NCBI GenBank assembly: GCA_003864495.1
Contig: ML133499.1
Span: 1,364,001-1,428,000, forward strand
DNA length: 64,000 bases
Direction of reading: 5' to 3'
Origin: Nemopilema nomurai
Taxonomy: Eukaryota; Cnidaria; Scyphozoa; Rhizostomeae; Rhizostomatidae
Part shown: one piece after another, positions 36,965 through 50,150 of the stretch
How positions within the stretch are numbered: position 1 is the first letter of the stretch
How the letters are laid out: the number at the start of each line of letters is the position of its first letter
Made by a program: the position numbers and the translations under genes
Notes under the pieces: model-generated
Databases searched by the model: none
What the model was told of the DNA's origin: nothing
The model's input: only the letters and a program-made list of their open reading frames with translations

Positions 36965-39900
36965 ACCAAATGATGACACAAGTTTCACTCGTTATTAAGA
37001 TCATGTCTTCTTCCATTGAAGATGCATTTCTTTGCTATGGTTTGTAATCTGAATCAAGAGCTTTTTCAGAGAGTAGACAGAATCATATTTGATTGCAGCG
37101 TGTGAAAAAGAAAGCAGATTTGAACATTTCACAATTGTTGTTTAATTTACATCAACTGATGTCAATCATTTTAATTATATTACATCATTGATACGAGTAG
37201 AAGAAGATCCACTACCCTCATTATCCCAAGATGTTTATATTTTGTGAATATTTAATGTTCGTTAATCAATGGTGCCGTGACCCTGGGACAGTGCCCAAGA
37301 TACCTCCCCTCTCATCACTTCGTAGGGGCAGTGTATGCTTCCACGACAGTGTCATTTCCTGTTGTTGTTGTTGTCGTTGTTGTTGTAGTAGTTTTGTTTT
37401 CATTTTCGCTTAGCAACGCTTAACTGCGTGATGTTTAGGCTATTTTAGACTTGCATTTTCCACTTTAACATGAGCTGCCAAAGTGCTTCTATTTCCACTG
37501 TCCATTTATGTCGTCGTCTTGGTCTATCTCATGTGATTAACTTAACATAATGTACTGTCACCTTGAAATGGTGGGGGGGGGGAGGGGAGGGGGGTTTAAG
37601 CTAAATAGGGGTAGCTCCCTTTATATGTAAGCAGACATTCTTTAGAGCATGGTTTACACATGCAAATTTTCATATGAAAATTGTTACGCAGACAAGAATG
37701 GAAACTTGAACGTTCAAACAGAAATGATTTAACTTTCATTTTACAACCAGCAATTTGATACAACCAAGTGTAAACTAGGCTTAACACTATCTTAGGCTCC
37801 ACTTCTTATTTCGTTTCTTATAGAATTTTTAGGAACGTGCAAATTTAGCCCAAAGTTCCTCATTTCATTGGTGGGACACCCTAATACTTTGTCTGTATTC
37901 AGCTAGCCACATTTCCATTTGATAAAGCAGTATTTCAGCTCGGCAGTTCATTTTCAAAGCTATCACCCCCACCCCTCCCCAAATAAAAAGAGGCCCAAGT
38001 CGTCTTTTGCCAGTATACATTTCCAGATAGGCTTCGTCATGGAACGTAAAGCCTCCAATGATTGCAACTAATGAAAGTGTGATTTGCGATTATTAGAATG
38101 ATTGATTGATTGATTCTAATGATTGATTCCTAAAGCACACTTACATAACCATCTTGTCGCGTTATTTCATTTTGCATCATAGTCAAATATTCTGCAAAAT
38201 TCCAATAGTCCTGATTCCCTAAACGTTCTGGGCCTAAACGTTCTAACGGATTTAAATGTTTACGTCTTTCAGTAATTTAGATCAAAAAACTAATTTTTAA
38301 AGGAATAGCTAATTTTCGTCGAGTCTCAATATTCTTAAAAAAGTTTTTGATTATTCCTGAATTATTCTTGCCCAGCACAAGGCGCAAATTCGCCTTAATT
38401 CGCCATAAATTTCAGCAAGTGAAAACATATATTTTTATAACGTCAAAGTGACAATTGTTTTGCTTTAGACGATGAATCAGATTAAGACGAAATTTCGGTC
38501 TCATAGAAATTGAGCCTGGCACCATTCTTAAATTCTTCTCTAGGCTCTATGTTCTTATAAACTTTATTCTTTTAAAAACATGTGTACGATATGGTAGAGG
38601 TATCACCCTTGCTCTATATGCGGATTTATATTCCAATATAGGACCGCACTGTCAGTCCAACTGAACTCTAGAACCGGACTTTTACCAACCGGACTTTTAC
38701 CAACCAGGGCCAATTGGTAAAACTGGCCGTGCCACTCTAACCGGAAGTGGTCAATCTTACCGGTAGTAGTTTTTGCGCACGCCTTTCTGGAATTAGAGAT
38801 TGCGTGATCAAGGTCATATAATGCAGAGACCTCTTATGCCATATCATTCGAACAGGCCCTGTCCAGTTGCAAAAGGACGTTTGGAGAACAGTCTTGCAGC
38901 CGAACAGAGTAGCCTTCCCAGCCTAGCGACGTAGATCGAGGGAGTTTAGTGGCGTTTGAAAGGCACATACAAGTTGCAAAGTAAGTAGAATTAAATTGTA
39001 GTAGGTTGAAGTACTTTTTTGGTGTTGCTTTGGAGCTCAAGGACATGGTGTATTTGTTGGCGAAGAACATCCAAAGTTGTGCCATCGATTCTTAATGTGC
39101 TTTCTGTCTGAACAACAAAAGGAACAATTATTGCTTATTTAATTATTTCTTGGCCTACCTTTCACACCTATACCCAGTTGCGGATGGATTTTTTTTGGGA
39201 GAGGATTTGTTGGGTTTGACATCGGGGTACGATACTTTATCTTTTCAATCATTTCTCATCTAATAATACTCTATTCTTGCTCTCCAAATAATCACTTCAT
39301 TCGGTAAAATGGTATGTTGGCTATGTAATATAATGGTAAAAGAGTAGGACTTTCCGGGGTCGCATGGAAGCGTTTGTTTGCGAAATCTCATCTCGCGCAC
39401 TGAATATGGATCACGCAACACTGGCTGGCCACGCATAAAACGTGGACCAAAACGGAGCTGGAATGCTTGGTTAAGACCTAGCTTATCCACGTGACATTTA
39501 CAACCTGACTCAAAAGGTCATCTGGCCTGATAATAACATGAACCCCATCATGCAATCAACAATATACTACCTTACTTTGCCAAATTTCAGGCCTTCCAAA
39601 GTTGCCTTTCATATCAATTGCGCGCCGAAGGGGCATTTGTCTAGGGTACGCTGAGAATATGAGCCGTTATTAGAACTGCAAATAGTTAGGCCAGACAAAA
39701 GAAACGTAAATAATGATTTATAAAGAAAACTGTTGCGTGCAAGTCTAGATATCTTTAGCATACATGTAAATTATGTATGTGGGTTCTTGTTTCCCAGTTT
39801 AGCACGCCAACTAAACAAAACTTACGTAGGCAGGAAATGTTTTGATTGGCTTGCACGCTGTACCCCGCAAAACACCTGAGTGTTCGCCTAAGATCTTCGG

Positions 39901-40738
39901 GCCTAAGTACATGTTATACACCCTGTTCCCGACTCTAGAGCTAGACGAAATAACACAGGCCGCTTTTATTGTTAGCAGCTTAAACAAAAAAACTAGAGCC
40001 TTAGTGATAACCTCACATTATCAAATGTTTAACTAAATTTGTCAAAAGTTTTCTGCTTCGCAAAAAGAAGTCTTTGACAAAGTTTCATGACAATATGAAG
40101 AAGTGGATGTGGACAGGGATGTAGTGGTGACATTTTAAAAGGGGGGGGGCCGTACTGCAGTGTGTGAGGGCGAAAGGCGTGTTCCCAGATGTCTCGGCCC
40201 TTTTACTTCGTTTCAGTGTTTTGTATCGAGTTAATTTTCTTTAGGAACTATGATGTTCACTTACCCATCCATAAGTAGTGGATGTGGACACTAGAGTTGT
40301 CTAGCATCAGTTATTCAAGTATAATAGTATTAATGTAAGTATTTGGACGATGTTGTAATTACTAAAGGCCCAGGGTATTGGTTGGACCCAATCCTCTTCC
40401 CGCCAGCAACCGCGCTGTCAACTCCTGCTATTGTTTATTTATACGAGGCACTTGCAGGTTGGATGAGTCATATAGCATATCGCTCGCAAGGCTATGGTCA
40501 CTTAAATTGTAAATAGACATCTTCAGTTATAAAGAAACGTCAAGTTATGCTATCTCTGGCTCAGAATCCTGTCTTTACAACAAACGAGATACACTTTAAC
40601 TGCAAGTAAAGTTTCGTATATTGTCCTGAACATCCAGAATTCTGTCTGAAACATGAGCTTTTGACCGCTTTTCAAAAATACAAGTATTCTTTGCGAATTT
40701 TCCATGTCTCGAGTTTCTTCCCGTCCCCAGGTTACACA

Positions 40739-40770
40739 TCACGTGATGGGTCACGTGATAGGTCACCTGA
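40739..40770. promoter_or_regulatory. three E-box-like octamers at 12-bp spacing upstream of P450 copy 2
   Basis: TCACGTGA at 40739-40746 and 40751-40758, then TCACCTGA at 40763-40770, about 1 kb before the coding start of copy 2. The exact 12-bp period could be a small tandem repeat or a bHLH-factor site cluster. Confidence 0.4.
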
Positions 40771-41741
40771 TGAATATCGAATGCAACCGTGCGGGAGACG
40801 AAATCCTACCTATTAAATGTAGGAGCTGCGAGGCTCCTTCGCAAGGTCTTCATAAAATTTGTTCGTTTATGTTTGGGTTCCTATGCTAGAATAGAAATAA
40901 CATGATAAAAAACTAGAGCAGATAACAATTGGATAACGAGAGCAGATAACGATTCTTTGTCGATCTGTCGAATTTATTCTCAATTAGATGGACCCAACTC
41001 GCGAAGATTATAGAAAATGTTGAAAATATTTGTGCCCGGCCTACGACATTTTGCCCGACAGACATTCGCACAGAATTTCAAAAACCCCTTTTCAAGATGC
41101 AGCGGCTACCTCAGACTAAACCAAACACATATTTTCATCTCAAATGACAAATAACCTACCCGGGGATGGTTTTCTCTGAAATTTAGACCAAAATTTCGGA
41201 GAGAAGAGTGATTTATCCACTGCATCAGTCTATGAGGAAACCCCGCAAAAGTGTAGAAAGTACAATTTTTTGTCCCTTAATAGCTCCTGCAAAACGGGTC
41301 GAAATCGGACGAAACTTAGCAAGACTACTAAACTCGATGTGCTTAAAATATATTTTTAGGTTTCGTTGATTCATTTCCATAAACGGCGAATGTCTATCAA
41401 TTCTTTTGCAGCCTGGAAACTTTTCCGATTTGTTGCAAATGGAATTAAACCTTTATCTGCAGTTGTTTTCTTAGCCTTCTTCGGGATACGACCATCCCCT
41501 GGATTAAAAATAGATACATAGATAAACCCCTTTGTTTATTTGAGCCACGCCCATGAAACCACGCCTTTTTTCAATTTTGAATAAGTATGGGCATGACCAA
41601 TGTTTTCTTCCCAGCTTCGCCACTGCTGCTAAGGGTTCCACTCCTTAAAATGAAGTTATCTATTTAATTATCAGGTATCAAGGGCCTCTTTTCATCATCT
41701 TTTTCCTGTCCTCTAGATACTTGGATAAAGAGACGCCAAAT

Positions 41742-44700
41742 ATGGACTTTGTATCTGACGCAGTGACTGCTGCGAAGGAGCATTGGCTTCTGACGTCACT
41801 GATGCTGTTTGCCACACTGGTGTATTGGCATTACGTGGTCAACTTCACTACACTGAAGAGGCTCGGGATCCCAGGCCCTACCCCTTGGCCGCTGATCGGC
41901 AATTCCATGATCGTTATACTTAAAAGAAAGAAATTTCACGAGTTTTTCGAGCACGCTGCCAAAAAGTATGGTAAGGTGTACGGAATCTACTTTTTGAAAA
42001 TGCCGATGATAGCTATCGCTGAGCCCGAAACGATCAAGAAGGTCCTTGTCAAAAACTTCGACAACTTTTGCGACCGACCTGTGAGTAATACTTTCCGGGA
42101 ACTAATATAATGAAGACCCTCTTTCGGGCTCTAGTTACATAAAGGCCCTTTTTCGGGCACTAGTTACATAAAGTCCCTTTTCCGGGCACTAGTTGGATAA
42201 AGGCCTTTTTCCGCGCACTAGTTGGATAAAGGCCTTTTTCCGCGCACTAGTTATGCGAAGGCCCTTTCCGTGAAATCTGGCTTCTGATTGTAGGCTGAAC
42301 TTTGACCTCTTGGCGCTTGCATAGATTAGAACGTGCATAGATTAGATGCAGAACACAAACCCTTATTAACTTGCATCTATTATGATGAACGAGTATTTAC
42401 TTGTCAAGTTATTACAAATTTTAATGCAATTAAATTTTTGCCACAGGCTGGAGGATTGGAGTTCCCTGAGCCACTGGATAGCATGTTGACCTCGGTCAAA
42501 GGGCAAAGGTGGAAGGACATTCGCAGCATAATGAGCCCGGGGTTTACATCTGGAAAACTAAAGAGCATGATGCATATTATGAACCAGGCCGGGGATACGC
42601 TTGTGAAGAAGATAGAAGAGGCAGCTGACAGCAAAGAAATAGTGGATATTCACAGGTAGGTGTTTGTATGTTTACATTGCTTGGATAAGAGTTAGGCCTA
42701 TATGCTTAGTCTAATATGCTTAAATATGTTAATCTTGAACTTTAATTGTTATTTTGAACCATAAAATCCCTTAACCGTTAAAGTTTGTTATTCTTGAAAA
42801 TTGTTGATCTTAAAGCTTGTTTATCTTTAAACTAGTTTTTAATAGAGTTTTATCAATCTTTAATCTCGAGATTGATTTATCTTGGGCAATTTTTTATTTT
42901 TGAAACGTGTTTATGATTGCGTTTGTCAGTCTTGGTATTTATTTTTTTTTTTTAAATTGGCTGACCTTTGCTTTGATCTATTGTTTCCTTTGATTGCTTT
43001 GATCTATTGTATTGTCAATAATGATCTTTAGCTTGACAAATACTGGAGTTTCTTCATTCTTGAAAACGGTTCATATTATCAATCCTGTGACCAGGTTGCC
43101 TAAATAGGCCTAATCCTAGCTGTGAGGCACTTTGTTGTTATATTCTTGAATTCTGATTGGCTTATGGGGTTTGCAGAATGTTGGTCTCTCAGCCAATCAA
43201 AGATTTGGAACCTAATCCTAGGTCCAGATTGCCTTTTTCATCATTAATAGTCTTTGCCAGTCAATATTTGGACATATTGGCGACTGAAATAAAATGATAA
43301 ATAAATAACAAACTTTACTGACTTACAACATGACTTTTAGCTGGCAGCAATCTGTGGCGATGGAGGTGATTTTGTCAGCAGCATTTGGAACACTTTCTGA
43401 ATCACAGACCAACCCGAACGACAAAGTGACAAAATATGCCAAAGATGCGATAGTCTTAAGGCCATGGCCAAACATTGCAATGATGGTACCTTTTATTGGC
43501 AAGAAACTGTCTAAGTCACTCGTAATAAGCAGGTATGGCTTTAACTGGGGTCCAATGATTGACATAGCAAAAATGATTCTGAAGCAAAGACGGGAGGGAG
43601 AAGGAAATACGAGAAGGGTAAGTGATCTGGTCGTTTTGTTTCGAGGCTGGCCGTTTCACTTCTAGGCTGGCTGTTTTTATTCGAGACTAACTGTTTCTCT
43701 TTGAGACTGGCCGTTACACTTCGAGGCTGGCCGTTTTGATTCGAGACTAACCGTTTCTCTTCGAGACTGGCCGTTTCACTTCGAGGCTGGCCGTTGTAAT
43801 TCGAGACTAACTGTTTCTCTTCGAGACTGGCGGTTTAACTTTGAGGCTGGCCGTTGTTATTCGAGACTAACTGTTTCTCTTCGAGACTAACTGTTTCACT
43901 TCGAGACTAACTGTTTCACTTCGAGACTAACTGTTTCACTTCGAGACTGGCCGTTTCACTTCGAGGCTGGCCGTTTCATTTCGAGGCTGGCCGTTTCACT
44001 TCGAGACCGGCCGTGTCACCTCAAGACTGGTCGTTTAACTTTCTTTTATAGATAGCTTTTTCATCTAGATATTACCTAAGTCATTATTTTGCATTCATCA
44101 CAGGATTTGTTGCAAAATATGCTAGATTCCCAGCACCCGGAGAAAAAGGGTTACAATCTTTCAGATAATGAAGTGATCTCCGAATTGGTACTTTTTATGT
44201 TGGCTGGATATGACACGTCAAGCAACATCCTTGGCCTAACCTGTTACCAACTGGCATTGTGTCCAGAAATCCAAGACAAAGTCTACGAAGAAGTCACGCG
44301 TGTGTGCGAGTCAAAAGACACGGCCACGTACGAGGAGATCAAGGAAATGGTCTACTTGGATGCGTGCATCTCAGAAACGCTGCGGCTGTATCCCCCAGGT
44401 AAGCCATTTGTCATCGTGTTGGTAGAGGTTCTGCATTTTAGAGGCTACGCGTCACATTGCAAAATTCTATGAGATTTATTGGGTAAATACTTCAACTTGT
44501 ATTTCAAACTAACAAGGCAATAGCTCCCGCATATTATACTTCATGCTAGGTGACACTAGAAACATAAGAGTGCTTTGGTTGAATGATTTTGCGGAAATTA
44601 TAGATATCACCTGATATCTAATCGTCCGAAAAAAAGTTGAAAAAGAAGCAAATCAGAGCAAAAATTCTAGCTATGTCCAGCCCGAAAATCATATATTTCC

Positions 44701-45849
44701 TTAGACATTCAGAGTGACTCTGTTTTGCCAAGAGAATTTTGCCTTCAAAATTTATTTAAACCTTTATTGGGGATTTTGCTCTCTAAAGTTCGTAAGTGAA
44801 AGTGGAATTGGCGGGTTAAACTCCTTTTTCAGAAATTTTGCATACTAATACCCATTTTTAGACAGCATCCTAATTATGTATTTGATGCAAAAATCAGCCC
44901 GTCAATTTTTAGCCACAAATTTTGGAAAAACAAAGTATTTCAATCTATCATGATCCTCCCCATTGTAGGTTTTTTTTGCCAATCCCAATGCCATATAGAA
45001 AAATGCCAATCCCCCTCTTTATTAGACCCCTCTATAGTTGCAAGTAATATGGTTGCTCTGTTGTCAACAATAGTTTGTACACCAGTTTGGCTGAAGCGGA
45101 TTCAAGGAACTCAGTTTGTACTTCTAGCTATTCTTATACCTCATTGCGGCTTGGTCACAGCGAAATAGCCATCACATAGCCCTCTTTGAAGACATGGCGA
45201 AGCCCCCTCCCCCCAGTGCAATTGAGTCAGGAAACTTTGCATAGTCAATAGGAAGAGGAGCATTTTGACATTGATAATTTGATATCATAATTATGCATGC
45301 TTTAAATTATTTTTTGACGTCATCTTACATCCTGATGAAAAAAACGGTCCTGGGCTACTCCTACTTGCGTAGGAGGAACCGTCACTAGGAAGGCTCTTTT
45401 TGTTTCCTTCCTACACCCACGTGCCTGGTGTAGCCCGTGAACTTATCTGTTTCTGCCCTCTAGCATTTGTGATAAGCCGCTTGGTTAACAAGTCCTGCGA
45501 GATAGACGGAATTCATTTCAAGAAAGACATGGGTGTAATCATACCAGTATACGCCTTGCACCGGGACGAAAAGTACTGGTCCGAACCCAACGCTTTCAAA
45601 CCGGAACGGTTTCTTCCCGAGAACAAAGAGTCTATAAACCAGTTCGCCTACTTACCGTTTGGCGAAGGTCCGCGGCATTGTATTGGTATGCGATTCGCCC
45701 AGATGGAGATAAAGACGATTCTGGCCCGGATGCTACAGAAGGTCCGCATGGTGCGTTGTCCCGAGACGCCGGTGCCCCTGAAGATAGCCCCAAGAGGTGT
45801 TCTGTCTCCAGCTGACCCAGTCTGGATTCGATTTGAGAAGAGAGAGTAG
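41742..45849 (+). CDS. cytochrome P450, CYP3-clan (copy 2 of tandem array)
   Basis: Same enzyme family and exon plan as copy 1: 41742-42080, 42447-42655, 43341-43617, 44104-44398, 45464-45849; 501 aa. Motifs: membrane anchor near the N-terminus, PGPTPWPLIGN, WKDIR, FTSGKLK, AGYDTSS, ETLR, PERF and haem loop FGEGPRHCIG. I chose the ATG at 41742 because it gives the same 113-codon first exon as copy 1. The frame stays open upstream through an acceptor (CTCTAG at 41711-41716), so a 5' UTR or longer first exon is possible. Exons 1 and 4 are almost identical to copies 3 and 4. Introns 1 and 3 contain minisatellites and intron 2 has rudimentary units. The gene looks intact. Confidence 0.95.
42100..42271. 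repeat. 29-bp minisatellite, intron 1 of P450 copy 2 (about 6 units)
   Basis: Units close to AAGGCCCTTTTCCGGGCACT followed by AGTTACATA begin about 20 bp after the exon 1 donor. It is the short version of the array in copy 4. Confidence 0.9.
43634..44040. repeat. 20-bp minisatellite, intron 3 of P450 copy 2
   Basis: About 20 units of the type TTCGAGGCTGGCCGTTTCAC and TTCGAGACTAACTGTTTCAC fill most of the intron. Confidence 0.92.
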
Positions 45850-46229
45850 ACTTTCATTTTGAAAAGACAATTTTCATGTTGTCATGGAGTAGAAAGATTT
45901 TTAATCCTCTCGAAAAAAATCCTGTTGCCTTAACCTTTTCTCTTCCTCAATCCTATCCAGTGGTGGTGCTGATGAATTCCCCGAGCTTCGCGTGAAAACT
46001 CTACTTGCTCGATCCAGTCTTTTTTTAGAGATCAGTGACTTTAATGTTTAAGTCTTGAAGTTATTCAGGTCATGCAAGCTTTTTTTAAATGAATTCTCAA
46101 TTTACGCCGAGCCTCAATATTCTTAAAAATTTTCGATTTTGAGCCCAAGATAATTCTTGAGTTATTCTTGCCCAACACAAGACGAAAATTCGCCTTACGA
46201 TTAAAGACAAATATTATATCTTTTTTCTG

Positions 46230-47240
46230 ATGCTACGGCTAGTCAAAGAGGTCTGCGCACTAGTTTTGACTCCCCATATTCGCAAGATTGTGGTACGCAG
46301 CTTTGGCGCCAAAATCAAATTCGTGTTAAAAATGGCGGAAGAACTTATAATGTTACATGCTGCAGGACTCTTGGATGACGAAGAACTTCTGATCTTCGAC
46401 AATGCCAATAGAAGATATAATCTTCACGGTATGTTACCGTATTAAAATTACGACCGTTTTGTTTTGGAGGACATGAAAGAAAGTAAATTTTTAGTCTAGT
46501 TTCGCTTTAAGAAGGAGGACATTTATAACCTTGCCATTGCAATTCGTCTCCTTGCGGAATTTAGATGTGCGAATGGCGTTGTTGTCGATTCCATCGAGGC
46601 TCTGTGCACATGTCTCAAACGTACGGCATATCCTTGTCAATATGCAGACTTTGTACCGAGGTTTGGTAGGCCGGTTCCACAGCTCTGCATCGTAACAAAT
46701 AAAGTTATTGACTTCATGTTTGACACACATGAACAGCTCTTGAGAAGTCTAAACCAGCCTTTTCTTTCAAGAGAAAATTTGCAAAGATATGCAGATGCAA
46801 TTTACCAGAAAGGCGCTGCTCTTGATAACTGCTGGGGTTTCACCGAATGTGCGACCTATTTGTAGGCCAAAACAAAACCAAAGAGTACTCTACAATGGGC
46901 ATAAGCGAGTACATGCGATCAAGTTTCAGTCAATTGTTGCACCCAATGGTATCAATGCTAATCTTTTTGGACCATTTGAAGGATAGCGACACGACATTGG
47001 GATATTGGCAATATCTCTTGGAGGAGCTGGAGACATATTCCTTCTCACCAACAGGTCAGCCACTGTGCATCTACGGTGATCCGGCCTACCCTTACAGGGT
47101 CCACCTCCAATGCCCATTTGCAAGGAGAGCTGTGCTATCCCCTGAAGAGCAAGCCTTCAATCAATCTATGAGCCAGGTTAGAGTCTCAGTTTAATTGGTC
47201 TTTGGAGACATCGTTAAATAATTTTAAGTTTACCAATTTT
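46230..47240 (+). pseudogene. decayed PIF/Harbinger-type transposase
   Basis: Conceptual translation across three frames is similar to harbinger transposases (DDE_Tnp_4 type). The recognisable stretches are MAEELIMLHAAGLLDDEEL from 46332, FKKEDIYNLAIAIRLLAEF from about 46503, GALDNCWGF-like wording near 46830, RPICRPKQNQRVLYNGHK from about 46855 and LCIYGDPAYPYRVHLQCPFA near 47065. In-frame stops occur at 46443-46445 and 46497-46499. A deletion-type frameshift at about 46838 removes the usual FIDGT segment that bears the first catalytic aspartate, and a second frameshift lies near 46990. A stop replaces the residues where the VEW glutamate is expected (about 47193). It is therefore catalytically dead. 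Terminal inverted repeats were not identified. Confidence 0.85.
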
Positions 47241-48289
47241 AGTTAAGCTTGCTCTTTCTTCCTCCCTTAAAAAATGTTTATAGGCATTTTTTAATTTAGC
47301 ATATCTCTCTCTTACACCACTCTGACCTACAGTGAATCTTATTTGAGCCAAACTTGAAACCAATTGGCTTAGCTACTAGAATTTTTCTTGCCAACAAAAC
47401 GTCAAGCTCTGTAGACCATACCATTTTAGGCCTATAGAAATATATACTTAAAATCTACAAGTTGGAGATAACACACATAGAGATATGAATATGAAATTTT
47501 GCAATCTGTTATCTTCATGATTTAGAATACAGTATTTACAGAAAAGAATACATTCCAGCTTTAAAAAATACCTTTTGTCTAATATCCCTCCAAATACATT
47601 TTCATCAGAAGGTATTTAATGAATTTAACTTTTTTTAATAGAAGAAAATAAATCAATAAAAGGAGCAAATAGAGATCAATTTCAAAGATCTGCCTAATAT
47701 TGATTGATTTTTAATATAATTTATAAGTATGAGAATAAAAACATGTTTCATTCTGCTAACAGAAAATAAAAGATCAAATTTTGTTTTGGTATAACTTTCT
47801 GGATCATGTTTCTGTTTATATATAAATTAATTTATACTGTGTTTAAGGGATTTAGACATGAATTGCAGGCAAATTTTTATAATGAAAGAGCACGGTAACA
47901 CAATGTTACAGAAGACGTCTAGGGGGAACTTTAACATCATATTATGTCCAACCGCAAGAGGACTTGAGTTTTCTCTACATGATATCACACACATCAACAC
48001 AGAAACTATTAACAATAAAATTATTCAGCTCAGTCTTATCATACGAACACTGGACAGCGTGGGCTAAGAGCGGTTGATGTTTGTCGAATATTTGCCATTT
48101 TGTACTTCGTGTAAAATACGATCTACAATCAAAATCGAAGCTATTCAAACCACAAAGAAACCGGATGTAAAAGTGACATTAGTGAACTGAAACTCCAGTA
48201 AAAGAAGCAAACAAGCTTAAAAAAAGCTGAATTACATCCTGTGATATTGCAGCGTAGTCGTCGGTGAATAAAAACTGGCCTTCTGGGAC

Positions 48290-48700
48290 TTCTTACTTGC
48301 GCAGCAGACTGGCGTGGTGCGTGGCGGGGATTCCCCTCGCTTCTTGGACCGCGCTAGAACCAGACCTCTTTGAGTAGCCGTAGTGATTCGAACAAGCACT
48401 GTCCAGTTGAAAGGTTTGAAGACCAGTGTTAGTCAGCCTGGCGAAGTAGATCGAGGGAGTTGAGTGGCGTTGGAAAGGAACATACAAGTTGCAAAGTAAG
48501 TAAAATTAAATTATAGCAGATTCAAGTACTTTTTTTGGTGTTGCTCAAGGACATGATGTATTTGTGTGCTGAAGTATATCCAAAGTTATGACATACATAA
48601 CTTTCTTGTCTTTGTCACCTACACCCAGTTGCGGATCGACTTTTTTTTTGGGGGGGGGGGGGGATTTGTTGGGTTTGACATCGGGGTACGATCAGGGGCG
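48290..48700. repeat. segment duplicated downstream of P450 copies 1 and 2
   Basis: Matches 38820-39240 in the same orientation. Landmarks: CTGTCCAGTTG, GTAGATCGAGGGAGTT, ACATACAAGTTGCAAAGTAAG, GGTGTTGCT and GTTGGGTTTGACATCGGGG. It includes a poly-G tract. This supports the view that the intergenic DNA was duplicated together with the P450 genes. Confidence 0.75.
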
Positions 48701-49722
48701 GCTCAAACTGGAAATAGTTCGGTAATAAACTTCTTGGCTACGCTCTTTGTCGAATTGGGAACGCCTACTTGCCACAATATAACCACACCCATTATTATGT
48801 CGCACCCTTTCAACTGGAGAAGTATTTCACATGATAAAATATGCAAGCTTTTTGCAGTATCAGGGCTCAGTCTCTTATAAGCAGTTTGCGTTTTGATATT
48901 AGAACGAAGGTTAGTGGCCCTTTCCTGTAGGTTTACCCTAGATATGTTCTCCACGGCCCTGTGCTCTTGGCCTCCAAAAGGGCAACGTAATCGCTGGCTC
49001 ACTTGACTACTGTAATGTGTTAGGGTTTTAATAATCAGTTGTGTTGCGTGCAGTGTCTCTAATTAATCTTAATCTTGTTAACAAGTATGTATTGCCTTAT
49101 GTCAATTGTGTCGTTTCCGTTATTGTGATCCCGTTCATTGTCGTAGAATGACGTATAACTGTTGATTGTAATCTTCATTGGCTTTTGCACTTGTATCTAA
49201 ATCCTTAGCATTTTTTAGGGAGAAAAGATTTTCCTCCTTATTGTATTCACTCAACTATATTTACTCGCATTTATAATTTTGGAGCAGGGTGACGTAATGA
49301 GTGGAGGAATGCAGTTCGTTTCGTTGGAGTGCTCAGAGAATATAGATTGAGGAAACAAGCGTTGGAAATTTGATAAAATAAGAGTGAAAATCTTATCGAG
49401 AGAACGTTTTATGTAACCATCGCAACGCAATGCATCGCATTTGTTTTAAGATTTCTTCATAACCAGTTTTGTTGTTCAAGATTTTATTCATTTTCTTATC
49501 ATGGAACTCAGCGCCGAAAGGGCAAATTTCTGCATTTCGAACAATTGGCTAAACACGAAGTATTTCCGAAATGATTCCTTTATTAGCATTATCTGCTGTT
49601 ATAATAAATTAGTTAATTAAGACATAATACGTACTGCCGTGTCGATCGATGGTTTAAATAACAAATAAACTAACCACAAATAAAATCACAAATAACCCCG
49701 TGTAAACTTAAGGCTGGTTTTC

Positions 49723-50142
49723 ATACACACGCTTTTTTTTATAAGGAACCTACCTCAAGGCCTAGTTCCAAAAGTCCCTTATTCGTAGACCTCAAATCAT
49801 CAGATTTTAGTACCAAAAGTTCCTTAAAACTTCCTCAAGTTCTCACTTTCGGTGTTTTGACTGCAATAAGCCTTAACACTTAATAGGGAGAGGGGTGAGA
49901 CAGCATATGTGGAAACAACTCAATGAAGCACTTTACACACGAATAGCAAACAATCTATGCGAGTATTGGCTGCAAATGAATGGAACCGGCTTTTTAGTTC
50001 TTGATGCTTGCAGTTATTAAAATTTTTTTAATTCGAAAAGTTCCTTAGTGATTTTGTTTTTAGTAGTATAAATAATTTCAATATTTCGGCCTTTTACTTG
50101 TAGAATCCTTATAAAGTGGTTCCTTATAAAAAAAGCGTGTAT
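49723..50142. mobile_element. MITE-like element of about 420 bp
   Basis: Terminal inverted repeats: ATACACACGC, a T run and ATAAGGAACC at the left (49723-49750), and GGTTCCTTATAA, an A run and GCGTGTAT at the right (50118-50142). Several internal TTCCTTA words occur. No coding capacity. A target duplication was not recognised. Confidence 0.6.
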
Positions 50143-50150
50143 CGTAATTC

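Larger units (their letters stand above)
36707..41741. other. intergenic region between P450 copies 1 and 2
   Basis: It holds the 3' UTR of copy 1 and segments duplicated elsewhere in the cluster. 36707-37640 matches 56183-57120; 38300-38410 matches 46085-46205; 38830-39235 matches 48375-48690; 39960-40060 resembles 51670-51770; 40850-41660 matches 57200-58020. About 70 bp before copy 2 (41650-41720) are shared with copies 3 and 4 and end in a CTCTAG acceptor. No independent gene was recognised. Confidence 0.65.

Noticed and set aside
41721..41741. An upstream TTG as the start of P450 copy 2 (also copies 3 and 4)
   Set aside because: Animal genes start at ATG. The ATG at 41742 gives the same first-exon length as copy 1, and the upstream bases follow a splice acceptor.
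47858..48067. Continuation of the Harbinger transposase
   Set aside because: The peptide does not resemble the transposase C-terminus. The homology ends near 47240.
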